Shown: positions 1-10,608 of the stretch, piece after piece
Position numbering within the stretch: position 1 is the stretch's first letter
Layout: each line of letters begins with the position of its first letter
From: Rhizopus arrhizus
Taxonomy: Eukaryota; Mucoromycota; Mucoromycetes; Mucorales; Rhizopodaceae
Length of the DNA: 64,000 nt
Direction of reading: 5' to 3'
Assembly (NCBI GenBank): GCA_024220505.1
Contig: JAKZZE010000001.1
Coordinates: 2,046,001-2,110,000 of the forward strand
Position numbers and translations under genes: made by a program
Notes under the pieces: model-generated
The model's input: only the letters and a program-made list of their open reading frames with translations
Told to the model about the DNA's origin: nothing
Database searches by the model: none

Positions 1-2
1 CT

Positions 3-746
3 ATGGCTTCTGCCTCTGCCTCCATGAAAGCCTCTGCTTCTGCTAAGCCATCTGCTGTTAAGAAATACAAGCGTGCTGTTTCTTCTATGGCTTCTGCCTC
101 AATGAAAGCCTCTGCTTCTGCCTCTATGAAAGCTTCTGCTTCTGCTAAGCCATCTGCTGTCAAAAGATACAAGCGTGCTGAATCCTCTATGGCTTCTGCC
201 TCCGTTAAGGCTTCTGCTTCCGTCAAGGCTTCTGCTTCTGCTAAAAAGAATTATATAAACTATAAAAGAGCTGCCTCTTCTATGGCTTCCGCCTCCGTCA
301 AAGCCTCTGCCTCTGCTAAACCTTTCTCCGTCAAAAAGCAAATTAAGCGTGCTGAATCTTCCATGGCTTCTGCTTCTGCTTCCGTCAAGGCTTCCGCCTC
401 TGCTAAGCCATCGGCTATCAAGAAGCAAGCCAAGCGTGCCATGTCTTCCATGGCCTCTGCCTCTATTAGTGCTGCTTCTGCCCAACCCTCTGTTGTAAAG
501 CGTGCTGAAGAATCTGTTGAATCCGCTGTTATGTCAGCTGTCGAGTCCGCTCAAGCCCCTCAACCTTCTTACGTTGCTGTCGTTGTCAAGCATGATACAC
601 CCGAAGTTACTGAAAATTATGAAGTTGAAGTAAAGCTCCTTGAAACTCCTGATGAATCTCAAATGGATGAAGAGGATCTCTTTTGGATTGACGATGCACA
701 AGCTGAAGAACAATTCAAGGGTTACAACTGGAATAGCAACGTTTAA
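3..746 (+). CDS. Repeat-rich Ala/Ser/Lys protein with periodic Lys-Arg sites, C-terminal part
   Basis: The gene is cut by the left edge of the window; the bases before position 3 fit the same repeat, so the Met at 3 is probably not the true start. Six imperfect units of about 20-30 residues are built from MASAS, VKASASAKPS and a basic end. Each closes with Lys-Arg followed by Ala-x-Ser-Ser or a close variant (KRAVSS, KRAESS, KRAASS, KRAESS, KRAMSS, KRAEES). A non-repeated acidic tail of about 80 residues with DEEDLFWIDDAQ follows. Regular dibasic sites between near-identical units are the hallmark of fungal Kex2-processed repeat proteins, which are cut in the late Golgi into secreted peptides. 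That role is inferred: the N-terminus, where a signal peptide would lie, is outside the window. A wall or chromatin-like basic protein is the alternative. Confidence 0.6.
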   Translation: MASASASMKASASAKPSAVKKYKRAVSSMASASMKASASASMKASASAKPSAVKRYKRAESSMASASVKASASVKASASAKKNYINYKRAASSMASASVKASASAKPFSVKKQIKRAESSMASASASVKASASAKPSAIKKQAKRAMSSMASASISAASAQPSVVKRAEESVESAVMSAVESAQAPQPSYVAVVVKHDTPEVTENYEVEVKLLETPDESQMDEEDLFWIDDAQAEEQFKGYNWNSNV

Positions 747-881
747 ATAGATTTTACAAAAGTTAAATTATCCTGCTTCTTTATTAACAAGAAAACATTT
801 ATTTTATTTATTATACCTCCCTTTTGAACTATAAAAAATATACGATACATAAATAAAGTTTTGTCTTCGTCTTATAATGTT

Positions 882-1564
882 TTATGTTTGACCAATTACA
901 TTATAAACAAGCTCCATTGGAAGCGTCGTTTTATAATTTGGGATAACATGGCTAAGTACTAATTTGCATTGGCTATTTACAACATGTACCGATCTTTGGA
1001 CACGATCATCTTGTGAACTCGTTGAACCAAAAGCAATAGACAGTAAATGATCTGGATCAGATACAAGAACAAAAGAAGGGCTAAATTCTAAGCTTTCTTT
1101 GACAAGATTGGGTGTAGCATAGGCTTGATGAATGTTTAGTTGATCGTGAGTAACTGCTACTGCAACTGCACCACATTCTAGAAGCTTAGAATAATGCTGA
1201 CTTTGCAAAAGTGTTAAAACAAACATGAATTTGTATTTATTATTAATCTTACTGAATTTGTAAAATATCTTCTCTAGATTGCTTTGTACTATCAAAAAAA
1301 ACGTAAGGACAAATCAATCTTCTTCTTTTTTCGTTACAAGTCATAATCACAAAAGAAAATGACAGCATATTCCGTTGTTCCAGCAGCAAACACATCATCG
1401 AAAAAATTCATATAAAATGTCTTCCCTTGAAAAAATACACCTGCTTTTATAGTAGATATTTTTTTGTTCATGCTGATATGCTCTGTTGTGTTTCGCATAT
1501 TTCTTTCAAAAATCAAAGCTAAGTCGCTAACGCTCTTACCAGTATTTGACTCAGCCTCAGTCAT
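882..1564 (-). CDS. Peroxiredoxin-like (AhpC/TSA fold) protein lacking the peroxidatic cysteine
   Basis: I model three exons, 1338-1564, 1253-1288 and 882-1200, separated by 49- and 52-nt introns with GTAACG..ATAG and GTAAGA..AAAG ends. They join in frame to 193 residues, the usual length of a 2-Cys peroxiredoxin. Fold landmarks follow in family order: a hydrophobic strand (YAVIFFCDYDFT) where peroxiredoxins have the strand leading to DFTFVCPTE, a second strand with AVAVTHD, then SDPDHLLSIAFG, which matches the conserved SDP..ISKAYG segment, and a final strand around SVHVVNSQCKLVLS. The position of the catalytic Cys in DFTxxCPTE reads DFTKQSRED, so Ser replaces Cys, and the C-terminal resolving-Cys motif is absent. 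It is probably a redox-dead or moonlighting family member. Assignment rests on pattern only. Confidence 0.5.
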
Positions 1565-2430
1565 TTTTTATATTTCACCAAAACGTTTGATGAAAAAGAA
1601 AAAATGTAAATGAGCAATTTATGTGAAAATTATAAAACAATAGAATCACTATTTTAATTTAACAAATTTATCTCATTATTGTGGGGATTAGAATCATATT
1701 CATTCTATTTCCTTTTTGTAGCGATTCAATCTTTATGTATTTTTTTTTTTTTTTTGTTGTTGAGTTTTTCGTTTAGACTGGCAAAATAAGAAAAGTTTGG
1801 CAACCTCAAATACACAAGGTCATAAATTTTAAGATAGTCTTCAGCGTATACCAATCAAATATTTCAGAAATAGCTGTAAATCTTCTCATCAGTACCATTG
1901 GAAAAGCTCAAGTGGATAGATATGTTTTAATGATTGGGAAAATATCTTTAAATTGCTTCGTCATTCTTGGAAGGCCATGTCTTTTATGTTACAAGCATTA
2001 ATGTTATGCACATGACAACATCGAATTAGATGGTTACCAGTAAAATCACAATGTTTGTGATCATCATGAAATAAATATGTAAAAGTAACTAAAAACATAA
2101 TAAATTATCGAAGCTACGAACTCAAAATGTTTTGGGGAGCGTTATAAACTTTTAGTGATTGGTGTTTATTATAAAAACACGATGATAAAATTGTGCCTTT
2201 TTCTTAGTTTATCATTGAGATTGGTTCTATAGAAATTTTGGATGATGGAGCGATATACGAATAGAACGTTCAAAATGAAGATTTAATGTATATAGAAATA
2301 CTACTGAACCAATATGATAAAAGACTCACTCGGCTATTTAGACTACATGATCTTGAACAATCTCTCCACCACGCTCCTTAAACCATTCATCTCAGCCTAA
2401 ATTATTTCGCGCCAGAAGTTTTATTTGTCT
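1565..2430. other. AT-rich intergenic stretch
   Basis: It contains a 17-T run near 1740 and no reading frame or RNA gene that I can support. The first part is presumably the promoter of the minus-strand gene ending at 882. Confidence 0.5.
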
Positions 2431-4252
2431 TTATCTGACCTTGGTGTACTTGAACCACGTGCTCAACAATGCGCTCTTCAGCTGTGATGGCTAACCCCAC
2501 TGTTAAGCAATATTCCGGTTGGTCCTCTCGCAGTCTTATGGTCTTCTAGTCAAATTCGTGAATCATTAATGCTTCCTCGTTTGGCAGATTATGCTTTGCC
2601 AAATATTAAAATAAGAGACAAAAAACTAAAAAAAAAGACAATAGTTGTGAAACTAAAGATTATATATGACTTTATTAATAAAAAATAATTGAGGCTATTT
2701 ATACTTTTTGGATGTCTGGGTCTTTACAGCCATTTCAATTGATCGACTAAAAGAATGATGTGGAAGGTAAAGGAAGGATAGTGGATAATCAATAGCCGCT
2801 GTGTTCTTGACGAATCAAGGGACAATGAAGTAGATAAATTATTGATCTAACGAAAATTATCGAATAAGGTTGGATTGAACTGCCGTTGTTGTAATCAAAT
2901 TCCGATATAGTCGTTAGAACGCCAATAGGAACAACAGGGCAAAGTTGGCTATTGCAGAAATCTCACATTCATTAATAGAGATCTGGTTAGACTATAATTC
3001 CGTAGTATCTAATTTTATCCATGAATGTTCACTTTACTTGCTGTGTAGATACAACAGATTATTTGCTTCATCGCCTACAAGTCGTGGTTTCCTCTACTCC
3101 GCGTTCGTGACCGTTGGATGATTATCGACTTTCTTTCATTTTTCCAGATCTCCGTCCGGCCGTGGTAAGACCTTACAATAGTCCTTTCTACCTATTATTT
3201 AAAGCTGTGGACATATTGCCTTCGGATTATCAGTCAGTGGTGTCCAATGCAGCTACTTGCTTTCAATTACCCGTTTCCGGTGTCCTTAATAGGCCTCCCG
3301 TTGATCCAATTCGACGCTCGTTGTCTCAACTGCGGCTGTCTACCTTCTATGTTCTTGAGCCTTCCGCCAACCTTCTCCGTGCGCGTACCAATTCGGAGAT
3401 GACTGTGTATCCCTATATCGCTCGCAGGTTTCTACGTCTTGTTCGGGAAAACAAAATTATCATTTCTTTATTCCTGGTTCGTCCTTTCATTCCAGTTCAT
3501 GTGGCGCCTCTAGGTGCTCACCCATTTACTCCAGATCAGTCCAATGCGGTAGATGCCACACCTTTTCTTAAGGCTCTCAACTTGATCTCTTCTGGCCCTG
3601 CTGGAATTCTTTCTTCAAAAATATATCGAAATCGCTGCATCGCTGGTGTTAATCCTCCAACTCAAAAATACCCTCTTCCTCACAAGAAATGGACTTTATT
3701 TTGGAAATTCCCATTTATCTCTGCCTGCCGCAACGTTTGGTATTGACTCTTACATCGAAAGCTCCCTCATCGCTCTCTACTCGACTATTTGATCCCTGCT
3801 AGCTTTCCGTCCGTTATTTATTCCATCTGTAACTCTGGAACTGACACCTTTGAGCATTTTATTTATCAATGCCCCAAGAAATGGCAAGTTTGGCAGAGGA
3901 CTTGGGATGATTATTTTCGTCTTGTTGTGACTACGCCAATACAAGTATAAAACGCTCTGTTTACTTTAGTGTTTCCTCCTGAAATCTGTTGTCCTCTTCA
4001 CGTCTCTCCGGCCATCATTATTGACTACACTCTACTTTCCGTATGGAGGGCTCACCGGAACTCCATCTTTAACAAGCAACCTTTCATTCCTTCCTCTGTC
4101 TTTCAAAACGCACACAAACTTATCCGTCAATAATTTCGTGAAAATATTTTGCAAGCTGATGTCGCTCACAAAGCCTTTCCTTTATTTTCTTTCGATTCAA
4201 TGTCCTGTTATATAGCTAATTGCTTCACCGCAAAATACGCAATCTAGACAAC

Positions 4253-4285
<33 letters not shown>
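2431..4285 (+). mobile_element. Decayed LINE (non-LTR retrotransposon), C-terminal RT region to poly(A) tail
   Basis: Reading-frame pieces of one ORF occur in order. From 2431 a block with LGVLEPRAQQCALQL and WLTPLLSNIPVGPLAVLW carries one internal TGA. After about 450 bp of unrelated or rearranged sequence, an open 210-codon stretch runs from 3114 to 3746. In another frame comes a finger-like CNSGTDTFEHFIYQCPKKW near 3828-3880, and then LLSVWRAHRNSIF. A Cys/His cluster followed by a W-rich tail is typical of the end of LINE reverse-transcriptase ORFs. The copy ends in about 30 A at 4256-4285. It is dead: stops, frameshifts and an internal disruption are present, and no target-site duplication is evident. 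Superfamily naming beyond LINE is not attempted. Confidence 0.6.
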
Positions 4286-4291
<6 letters not shown>

Positions 4292-4317
4292 ATGGAAATT
4301 CAAAAAAAAGACGTATA

Positions 4318-4737
4318 ATGGCTGCTGAAGAGTGAGTGGTATTTAAAATTCTCTCATCAAATCAACTACTAATATGTGTAGGTTGACTACTAACCTCTGT
4401 TTAAATTTACCCATTCCACTCCACACACGGATTGAACGGAATGGAAATAGCGAGTATTAACAATGATAACGCGATGAAAATAGAAGTAGAGAAAGAAAAA
4501 GAATCTATAGAAGAACTAGTCATTGATATCAATACAAAAACCTTCAACATAAGTCTTGCTTGTTCTGATTTGATTACATCAATTAATTCATCTTTTACCA
4601 GTCTACCAAAAATAAGAACGGTCGTAAAAGAAGCTAGTAACATTAAAGACTATGACCTAATCGAACATCAGGATCTAAACGTTGAAGACATGAGAAGCAT
4701 TCATTTGAAAATAAGACGGACATTATGTAATATTTGA
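4318..4737 (+). CDS. Small hypothetical protein, gene model uncertain
   Basis: An open frame from Met 4441 to 4737 encodes 98 residues, charged and helix-prone, without recognised motifs. Just upstream, ATG at 4318 is followed after 14 nt by a good intron (GTGAGT at 4332, CTACTAAT branch point, GTGTAG ending at 4380). The exon after that intron reads about 30 residues (MAAEELTTNL..) and then stops, because it is one frame off from the longer ORF. Either the gene has a frameshift and is broken, or the two frames are unrelated. No function is proposed. Confidence 0.3.
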
Positions 4738-5002
4738 TTACTAAATAAAGTTTTTCAACTGCATAGTATCAACTTAATAATGTGTCCGAGAAATCTCTTG
4801 ATATTTGTGATGAAAGAACAAACTGTAGCTATAGCCACAGCAGTGTCAAACATTATCTATTTTAATAAATAACTATATCATTACATCTGCATGATAAGTC
4901 ATTATAGCGAATTATTAATATATGTAAATTGACTATCATCATGCTAATAGAATCGAGAGATTAGCATCTCTAACTGGAAATACCAAGTAGGATGGTGTCG
5001 TC

Positions 5003-5368
5003 ATGTTCAAAATTAATATTCTCGTACCTCAATTTCATATACAATGTTTTGGCAAATATCTGATTGACTACATATTATATATTATTAATCGGTCTAATTG
5101 TGTTCATTCGTATTTTATCAATAATCTAGCAAATAGATTATACTTTGAAACCTTGTTTAAGGAGTATAAACATTTTTATAAACGTTGCTTTACTGATATC
5201 CCCATCTCCACAACTCTTTCTGAATTTATTAAATGCATTTACAATACTGCTAAAAAGTTTGCTTGGAAGGAAGCTACTGTCAAATTTGCTCATCAAGCAT
5301 TACAATATGATTATCTATTTCTTTTCTCTTCTCCCTTCCCTCTCCTACTAAAGGGATTGAAAGATTAA
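5003..5368 (+). CDS. Hypothetical ORF of 121 residues, weak support
   Basis: This is an open frame rich in Tyr, Phe, Ile and Lys with no known motif, signal or clear membrane span. A KKFAWKEATVKFAHQALQYD stretch looks more protein-like than its surroundings. It may be a relic of a mobile element or chance. I see no introns or neighbour that would explain it. Confidence 0.2.
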   Translation: MFKINILVPQFHIQCFGKYLIDYILYIINRSNCVHSYFINNLANRLYFETLFKEYKHFYKRCFTDIPISTTLSEFIKCIYNTAKKFAWKEATVKFAHQALQYDYLFLFSSPFPLLLKGLKD

Positions 5369-6579
5369 TATTAACTTTCGTACTTTTATAAAATCTCCAT
5401 TGTCATAGATTTTTTTAATTATTGTATGTAGCCCCAAGCGCTACTGAACACGGACTTTCACATCAATAGGAATTCGATTGTGTTGTAAGCGTACTACAAT
5501 AATAATATCTTATAGTTCGCAGATACATAAGCCAACATTTCCATGAAGTGGCTGTGAATTTGACGCCAAAATGACTATTTCTGGTGCGAATTTTATAATG
5601 CTATCCAAACTCTAGTGATGTATCATCTTAATGCAATTCATTTCTTAAAAACAATATTGTAGTGTATTTTTTTATATGGTTAATATTGAAAAGAGCATTA
5701 ATGGACACGTAACAATTATCATTTACGCGGAACTTGTTTCTTATATAATGTTCGAGTAATATCATATGAACAGCAAGTATTTAATAAGAGAAATACGATA
5801 TCTTTGAGCAGTTTTGATCCATTTATAAAAACAAACTGAAATGAAAACTACTATTGGATAAAAGTATTCTGCGTTTAAAAATGGTTGCGGAATCACAAAC
5901 CTATATAATGGACTTATTTTTATTTTTTAATATGCGTTAACAAGCGTATATTCATTACCTTTTGTATACGCACCTTAATACAATATGATAATTAAAGAAG
6001 GCATTCACAAGAATAACAACATTAGATATATGTGATCCAAAACAAAATTCAAATAAGAGATACGGATCCTCTCATATCTTCCAAGAGGTTTTTTAAATAA
6101 AAAAAAAAAATAAAAAAAAATAAAAAAAAAAAAAACTCAAAAATACTTTTGTGAAACGTTGTGAATCCGAAGCATGCTTAGGAAGAAAGCATTGTTAAAG
6201 GATACTCATATGCTCAAAGATAAATCAATTTTGTACAAAATATTTGATTCTTATAGATAAGTATAAAAAAGACTATTTCAAAATCATTGAATCAAATACA
6301 GAAATAGAGCTTTTTGAATTTGCTATGAGCATTAATTTTATGCATATACACGTAAACAAGAGTACAAACGCGTGTATAGACATGTTTATTGAAGAAAAGT
6401 GATCATGGTAACCGGAGTAGAAAATATTAAACAGAATGTTCTGACTAATTGTATGTTACTTTTTGTGATGTATGACAGAGTTGACATACTATTCATTGAA
6501 CATTATATTTGTATTCTTATCTTCTTTCTTTTCCTCTTTTCTTTTTTCTTCTCGCTCTCCGGTCTTTTTTAGATAAAAT
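5369..6579. other. AT-rich intergenic stretch before the 7TM-like gene
   Basis: No supportable gene was found on either strand. Interrupted A-tracts lie at about 6100-6135. The final part (6525-6575) is a long C/T-rich run directly before the start codon of the membrane-protein gene and probably belongs to its promoter or 5' leader. Confidence 0.45.
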
Positions 6580-8140
6580 ATGAGCTCATTTTGGTTATTA
6601 TGCGAAAATGGAACCTGCCATTGTGATTGGAGAGTGACACTGGTTGATTGTGTAGAAAGGAATGACATGTTAGCCATGTGTGTGGTAAATTTAGCACTAT
6701 CTACTATTATGTTAATTATAGGTAGAAGCATTTGAATAAAAAAAAAATGATACGATGCTAAGCACAAAGAAAAATTAGGGGCAGCGATATTGTTTCATAA
6801 AATTTGTCAAAAAAAACTGCTCGTTTTTTATACTGTTCCATTTACATATTTCGTAAGGCCTAGACCAATAGAATCCTTACTTGTCTTTGGTGTTATTTTC
6901 TCAGCTTGTAAGTTCCCTTCTGATTTTAGAAAAATGTATTGAAAACTGATGTCTAGGTAGTACGTATTATTAGCATGATAATCATTATAAAGGACATCGC
7001 TCCTAATCCTATCTTCAGAGCTTGTAAGTGCCCATCACTAGTTTAGCTCCTATACTATTTTTACTTATATAAAATCTCCTCCCCCCCTTTTTTTTTTGCT
7101 AGTCTTTTATGAACTTCCTTGGCAATTTGGCATTTGTGCATTAAATTGCTACATGTTTGGAATTGCGCATACAGTATCAGATGTAAGTAAATATAATTAT
7201 AATGGAATGCCCACTTATCTATGTATCTTAGAGTTATAAAATAACAGAGCGATGGTCTTTGTTTTCTGCTCGTCGAATTGATATCATATTTACTTTCTTA
7301 ATAATCTGTCCTTTTATTATCAATAATGCACTCACTATTGCTGCAGCTGTCTATGCACAAAAAGATGATTATTATTTAGCCAAAATATTCACTGCTGCAC
7401 TTTACTACATGTGGACATTATATTGTCTTGTATTGAGTCTCTTCTCATTCTATTTTGGATTCGGACTTTTGGAACTATTAAATATTCATTTTAAAAATCA
7501 AGAAAGAGAAAATGAAGCAACAATTGTAAAAACTAAATATGCTATACTTAAGGTAAAAAAAAAAAAAAAAAAAAAAATGAATAAAATATGTAAATGAAGG
7601 AAACTGACGCAAGTAATAATAGGCAAGGGTGTTAATAATTACCATAATCTTAGCACAGCTCATCTTTGCTATTATAAAATGTATTTATGCCGCACTCAGA
7701 GAACCAATATTGAAGAATAGGACTTACAGTTTAATTATGGCTTCTATATGGACATTTGATGGTACAATTGCCTCTATATTCATCGTTTCGACTTTATCGA
7801 TCAAGTAGGTGACCTCAAAAACGAATATTCTCTTTCATCCAATTCATTCCCTATTCCTGTTTTTATTATGTATAGTCCAAAACTGATCTTTCAATCCTTT
7901 TTCAACTTGATAACAAATAGCAAAGAAAGTTCGTGTAATTCAAATAAGGAAATAACAGTAAAAAATAGTCCTGAAGACAACGGTGCATACCAAAAACAAA
8001 TTTACAGTGAAGAGCTAACTTACTTTGAAGCACAGAAAGACCAGTATGAAATGGTTACAGAAAAAGCAAGAACAAAGCAAAAAAAAACTGCTCAAAAAAT
8101 ATTTAATATACCTTCTAAACATGAGTTTATAGTTTACTAA
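6580..8140 (+). CDS. Multispan (7TM-like) membrane protein, seven exons
   Basis: Exons 6580-6721, 6779-6907, 6961-7023, 7103-7182, 7232-7552, 7623-7804 and 7876-8140 join in frame to 393 residues. All introns are GT..AG and 53-79 nt. The start is the ATG at 6580 behind a C/T-rich tract. The N-terminus is short and Cys-rich (LLCENGTCHCDW). About seven hydrophobic segments follow, for example LAMCVVNLALSTIMLIIGAA, ESLLVFGVIFSALRIISMII, IIFTFLIICPFIINNALTIA and LIITIILAQLIFAIIKCIYA. Polar loops such as YELPWQFGICALNCYMFG lie between them. The C-terminal tail of about 85 residues is hydrophilic, Lys/Glu/Ser-rich and probably cytosolic. The layout is receptor-like, but no class motif is recognisable. 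A lineage-specific orphan family is likely. Confidence 0.7.
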
Positions 8141-8512
8141 ATTATATATATGTATATACATTGCATACAATTATTTACTTAATAATAATAAAAATCTACG
8201 GCTTGGCTATCGATTCCTTACCATTTAACTATAATAAAAAATGGGAGAGAGAACTTTTCATATTGCTTATTCCACATATACAATGCTTCAGAATCAAGTT
8301 GTCGCTTTCGTGCCTTATCGTTTTGCATATTAATAGAAAAATATGTTGTAAATAAAATACTAATACTCTTTACAATGAAAGAAAATAAGTTTGGTCAGGT
8401 CCGTTGAAAATGGGTTATACAAATGAAAATAAGCCAAGCACAAATCTGATTTGGTCAAGCTGAGCATCTTTTTCTGTTTTATCACTCGTATTAAAATGGA
8501 TGTGCTAAAATT
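8141..8512. other. AT-rich intergenic stretch
   Basis: This is the 3' flank of the membrane-protein gene. The open frames are short and of low complexity. On the minus strand near 8404-8460, a phrase like AQLDQIRFVLGLFSF could belong to the pseudogene to its right. Confidence 0.35.
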
Positions 8513-8918
8513 ATTTTTCGTTGTTCACCAAAAAAAAGTTGACAAATAATTGTGCTCTAAATAATACGTTTATAATAAAGTCAAATAGCACGAGAACATA
8601 CTCAATAAAAGTATCTTGATACTGTGGCCTTATAACGGATACCAAGTAAACCTTTCTCGTATATCGCTCAAAGCCATTTCCTAGCTTTTCTACTATCGCT
8701 TCATCTATGTTCTTGCTATGATACTCGTAATCTTTGGACCTTGAATTCTTATGCTCCTTTTTGTCGCATTTGCTACGCTTGAAGCTTCTTTTATTTTGCT
8801 TCTCTGATTCTAATTGCTTTTTCTTTACTTTTGACTTTGCTGCTTTTGTTTATATTCGTTCTTTTTCATCTCTTTTTTTTTTGGGAAATATACCGAGCAA
8901 ATTCTTACGACCCTGAAC
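8513..8918 (-). pseudogene. Decayed ORF fragment, possible N-terminal part of a Fanzor/TnpB-like transposon protein
   Basis: About 130 codons are open on the minus strand without a good start. A Lys/Gln/Ser-rich stretch (KKKQLESEKQNKRSFKRSK) leads into YTRKVYLVSVIRPQYQDTFI and then RAQLFVNFFLVNNEK before a TAA. From memory of zygomycete proteins, a segment with 'RAQLFVN' or similar precedes the RuvC-like part of abundant Fanzor-like ORFs. That link is a recollection, not a search result. The fragment is detached from, and opposite in strand to, the candidate C-terminal fragment at 9951. Confidence 0.3.
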
Positions 8919-9950
8919 ATCGTTGATTATAAGTCCTAATATCCTGGATTAGAAAATACTGTACTTCATAAAACATAAAGAGATCCAGCATTGGGTTAGT
9001 CAGCGCTGACAAAAAATCATATCTTACTACCATACCTCTCATTCTTTAATTCTTCCAAAGAGCTTTGGGCAAAACTGAAGAATGCTCTCAACAAGGATTC
9101 TGCTTCAGCTAGACATGTCACTCAACTTAATGAGCCTATTCGCAAGGCTTCGGATTAAATATCCCTTAAAGTCTGTCAGGCTTGGATTAAACATTCCTTG
9201 ACATTTTGTGAAACACATCCAGTTTATGAAATTAAATTGTGGAAATAAACAATGCAGCTTAATTCACAATTATCTGTTAAACAACAATTTTTGGAGCCCA
9301 ATTTTCCAGCTTATTATGGGAGCACGGATGACCAACTCTAGGTTCGTGAACAGCCCAATTCAAGGCCAAATTTCTCTCGATTATCTTTAGCCCCAAAAAA
9401 CCATCCATATAAAGTCCATAGTGATGCTCTGTCAGCTGAATATGTTGTGGTAGCTACAGTCTATTTAAGCAACGTTGTTGAAAATTTTGAAAAGAGGATA
9501 TTGTGTTATTTTTACAGAAGCATAAAAGTTATCTATCCTGTACGTTTGAATAAGCGATGCACATGCAATGTATAATGAATGGGGGTCTTATGCTTTGAAT
9601 AGGAATTAAATACTTAAATTATACTTAGTTATCTTTTGTATATTGCTGGCAAAAGATACTGAAAGACAGGTCCTCATGGTTAATGTTCCTGGATTTGATT
9701 TCTCTTCAAAAGATAAACTAAATTGATTATATTTGCTGCCAATTAGAAGAATAAATGATCATGGCATTTACAACCGAGAAATTGTCTTCTACTTTTGCCC
9801 AATTTATACTAGCACTGGCATATATTGTTGGTCAAATTGATCAAGAAGCAAAAATTGTGAAGATCAAAGATATATGCCATAGCTAATTAGCTTCTTTTTT
9901 TTTCAATTCCTCATTTCAAGTGGAGATATGCAACTATAAATACTAAAGTA
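8919..9950. other. Degenerate sequence, probably old mobile-element remains
   Basis: On the plus strand, short broken protein-like phrases occur, such as LWAKLKNALNKDSASARHV near 9065 and FAQFILALAYIVGQIDQEAK near 9795, interrupted by stops. No gene can be assembled. Confidence 0.3.
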
Positions 9951-10608
9951 TTGGCAAATAACACTAAACAATCAAGTGTAGATATGAATGGTTACAATGG
10001 CATGCTCATAATGTTTCATAATGTTTTTGATTTCAGTAAACTTGGCTATAAAAGGTATGCATACATACATAGACATTACGCTTTTCATCATAGATTTATC
10101 TGGTGCTATATATTAATTCTTACAACAAATACTAGTCTAAATGACCTACAAGAAGTACCTGAAAATGGAAAGGATATGCTTTACTGTCATCTTAAGACAG
10201 ATGGTTTTGGTACTTGCCTTCTCTTTACCAGGTCCAAAAAATATAAAAGTAGTGAAATCAAGCTAGAACTAGAAGACTTTAATGAACTAGGGGTTGAAAA
10301 GCACTTTCAACCATTATCATTAGATACAAGACGAAAACATGTTCTTACAGCTGTTATTAATGATGAAATCAACCCTAATCAGATATGAAAATGCAGCTCA
10401 AGAGAAACAAAATGCTATACAGGTTTCTATCGTACTTGCAGTCACATTGACTTTAAATAAACTGAAGTCCTCTCTTGAGGCTCATCTCCTAAAAAAAAAG
10501 TTTGAATACCTTGGCCAAACTCAACACCGTATTTTAGAGAAATTACAAGGCCTTTTCTGCATCCTCTACCTGTCATTCGCTTCTACCCCAAATATCAATT
10601 CTGCATGA
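9951..10608 (+). pseudogene. Broken Fanzor/TnpB-like ORF fragment
   Basis: An open frame runs to 10388 and then shifts into the frame 10339-10608, so the ORF is frameshifted near 10380. The first part contains FDFSKLGYK, then TDGFGTCLLFTRSKK, ELEDFNELGVEKHFQPLSLD and RRKHVLTAVINDEINPNQI. In Fanzor and TnpB nucleases the first RuvC strand reads D-x-G-x(n)-T-A. Here LSLDTRRKHVLTAV keeps the Asp and T-A but has lost the Gly. I recall very similar ORFs in Mucorales with DPGRKHVLTA at this site. No C-terminal zinc ribbon is readable downstream. The copy is inactive. The family assignment needs a profile search. Confidence 0.4.

Noticed and set aside
99..485. Long minus-strand ORFs inside the KR-repeat gene
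   Set aside because: They are antisense shadows of a low-complexity repeat (Arg/Gly/Ser strings) without independent coding character.
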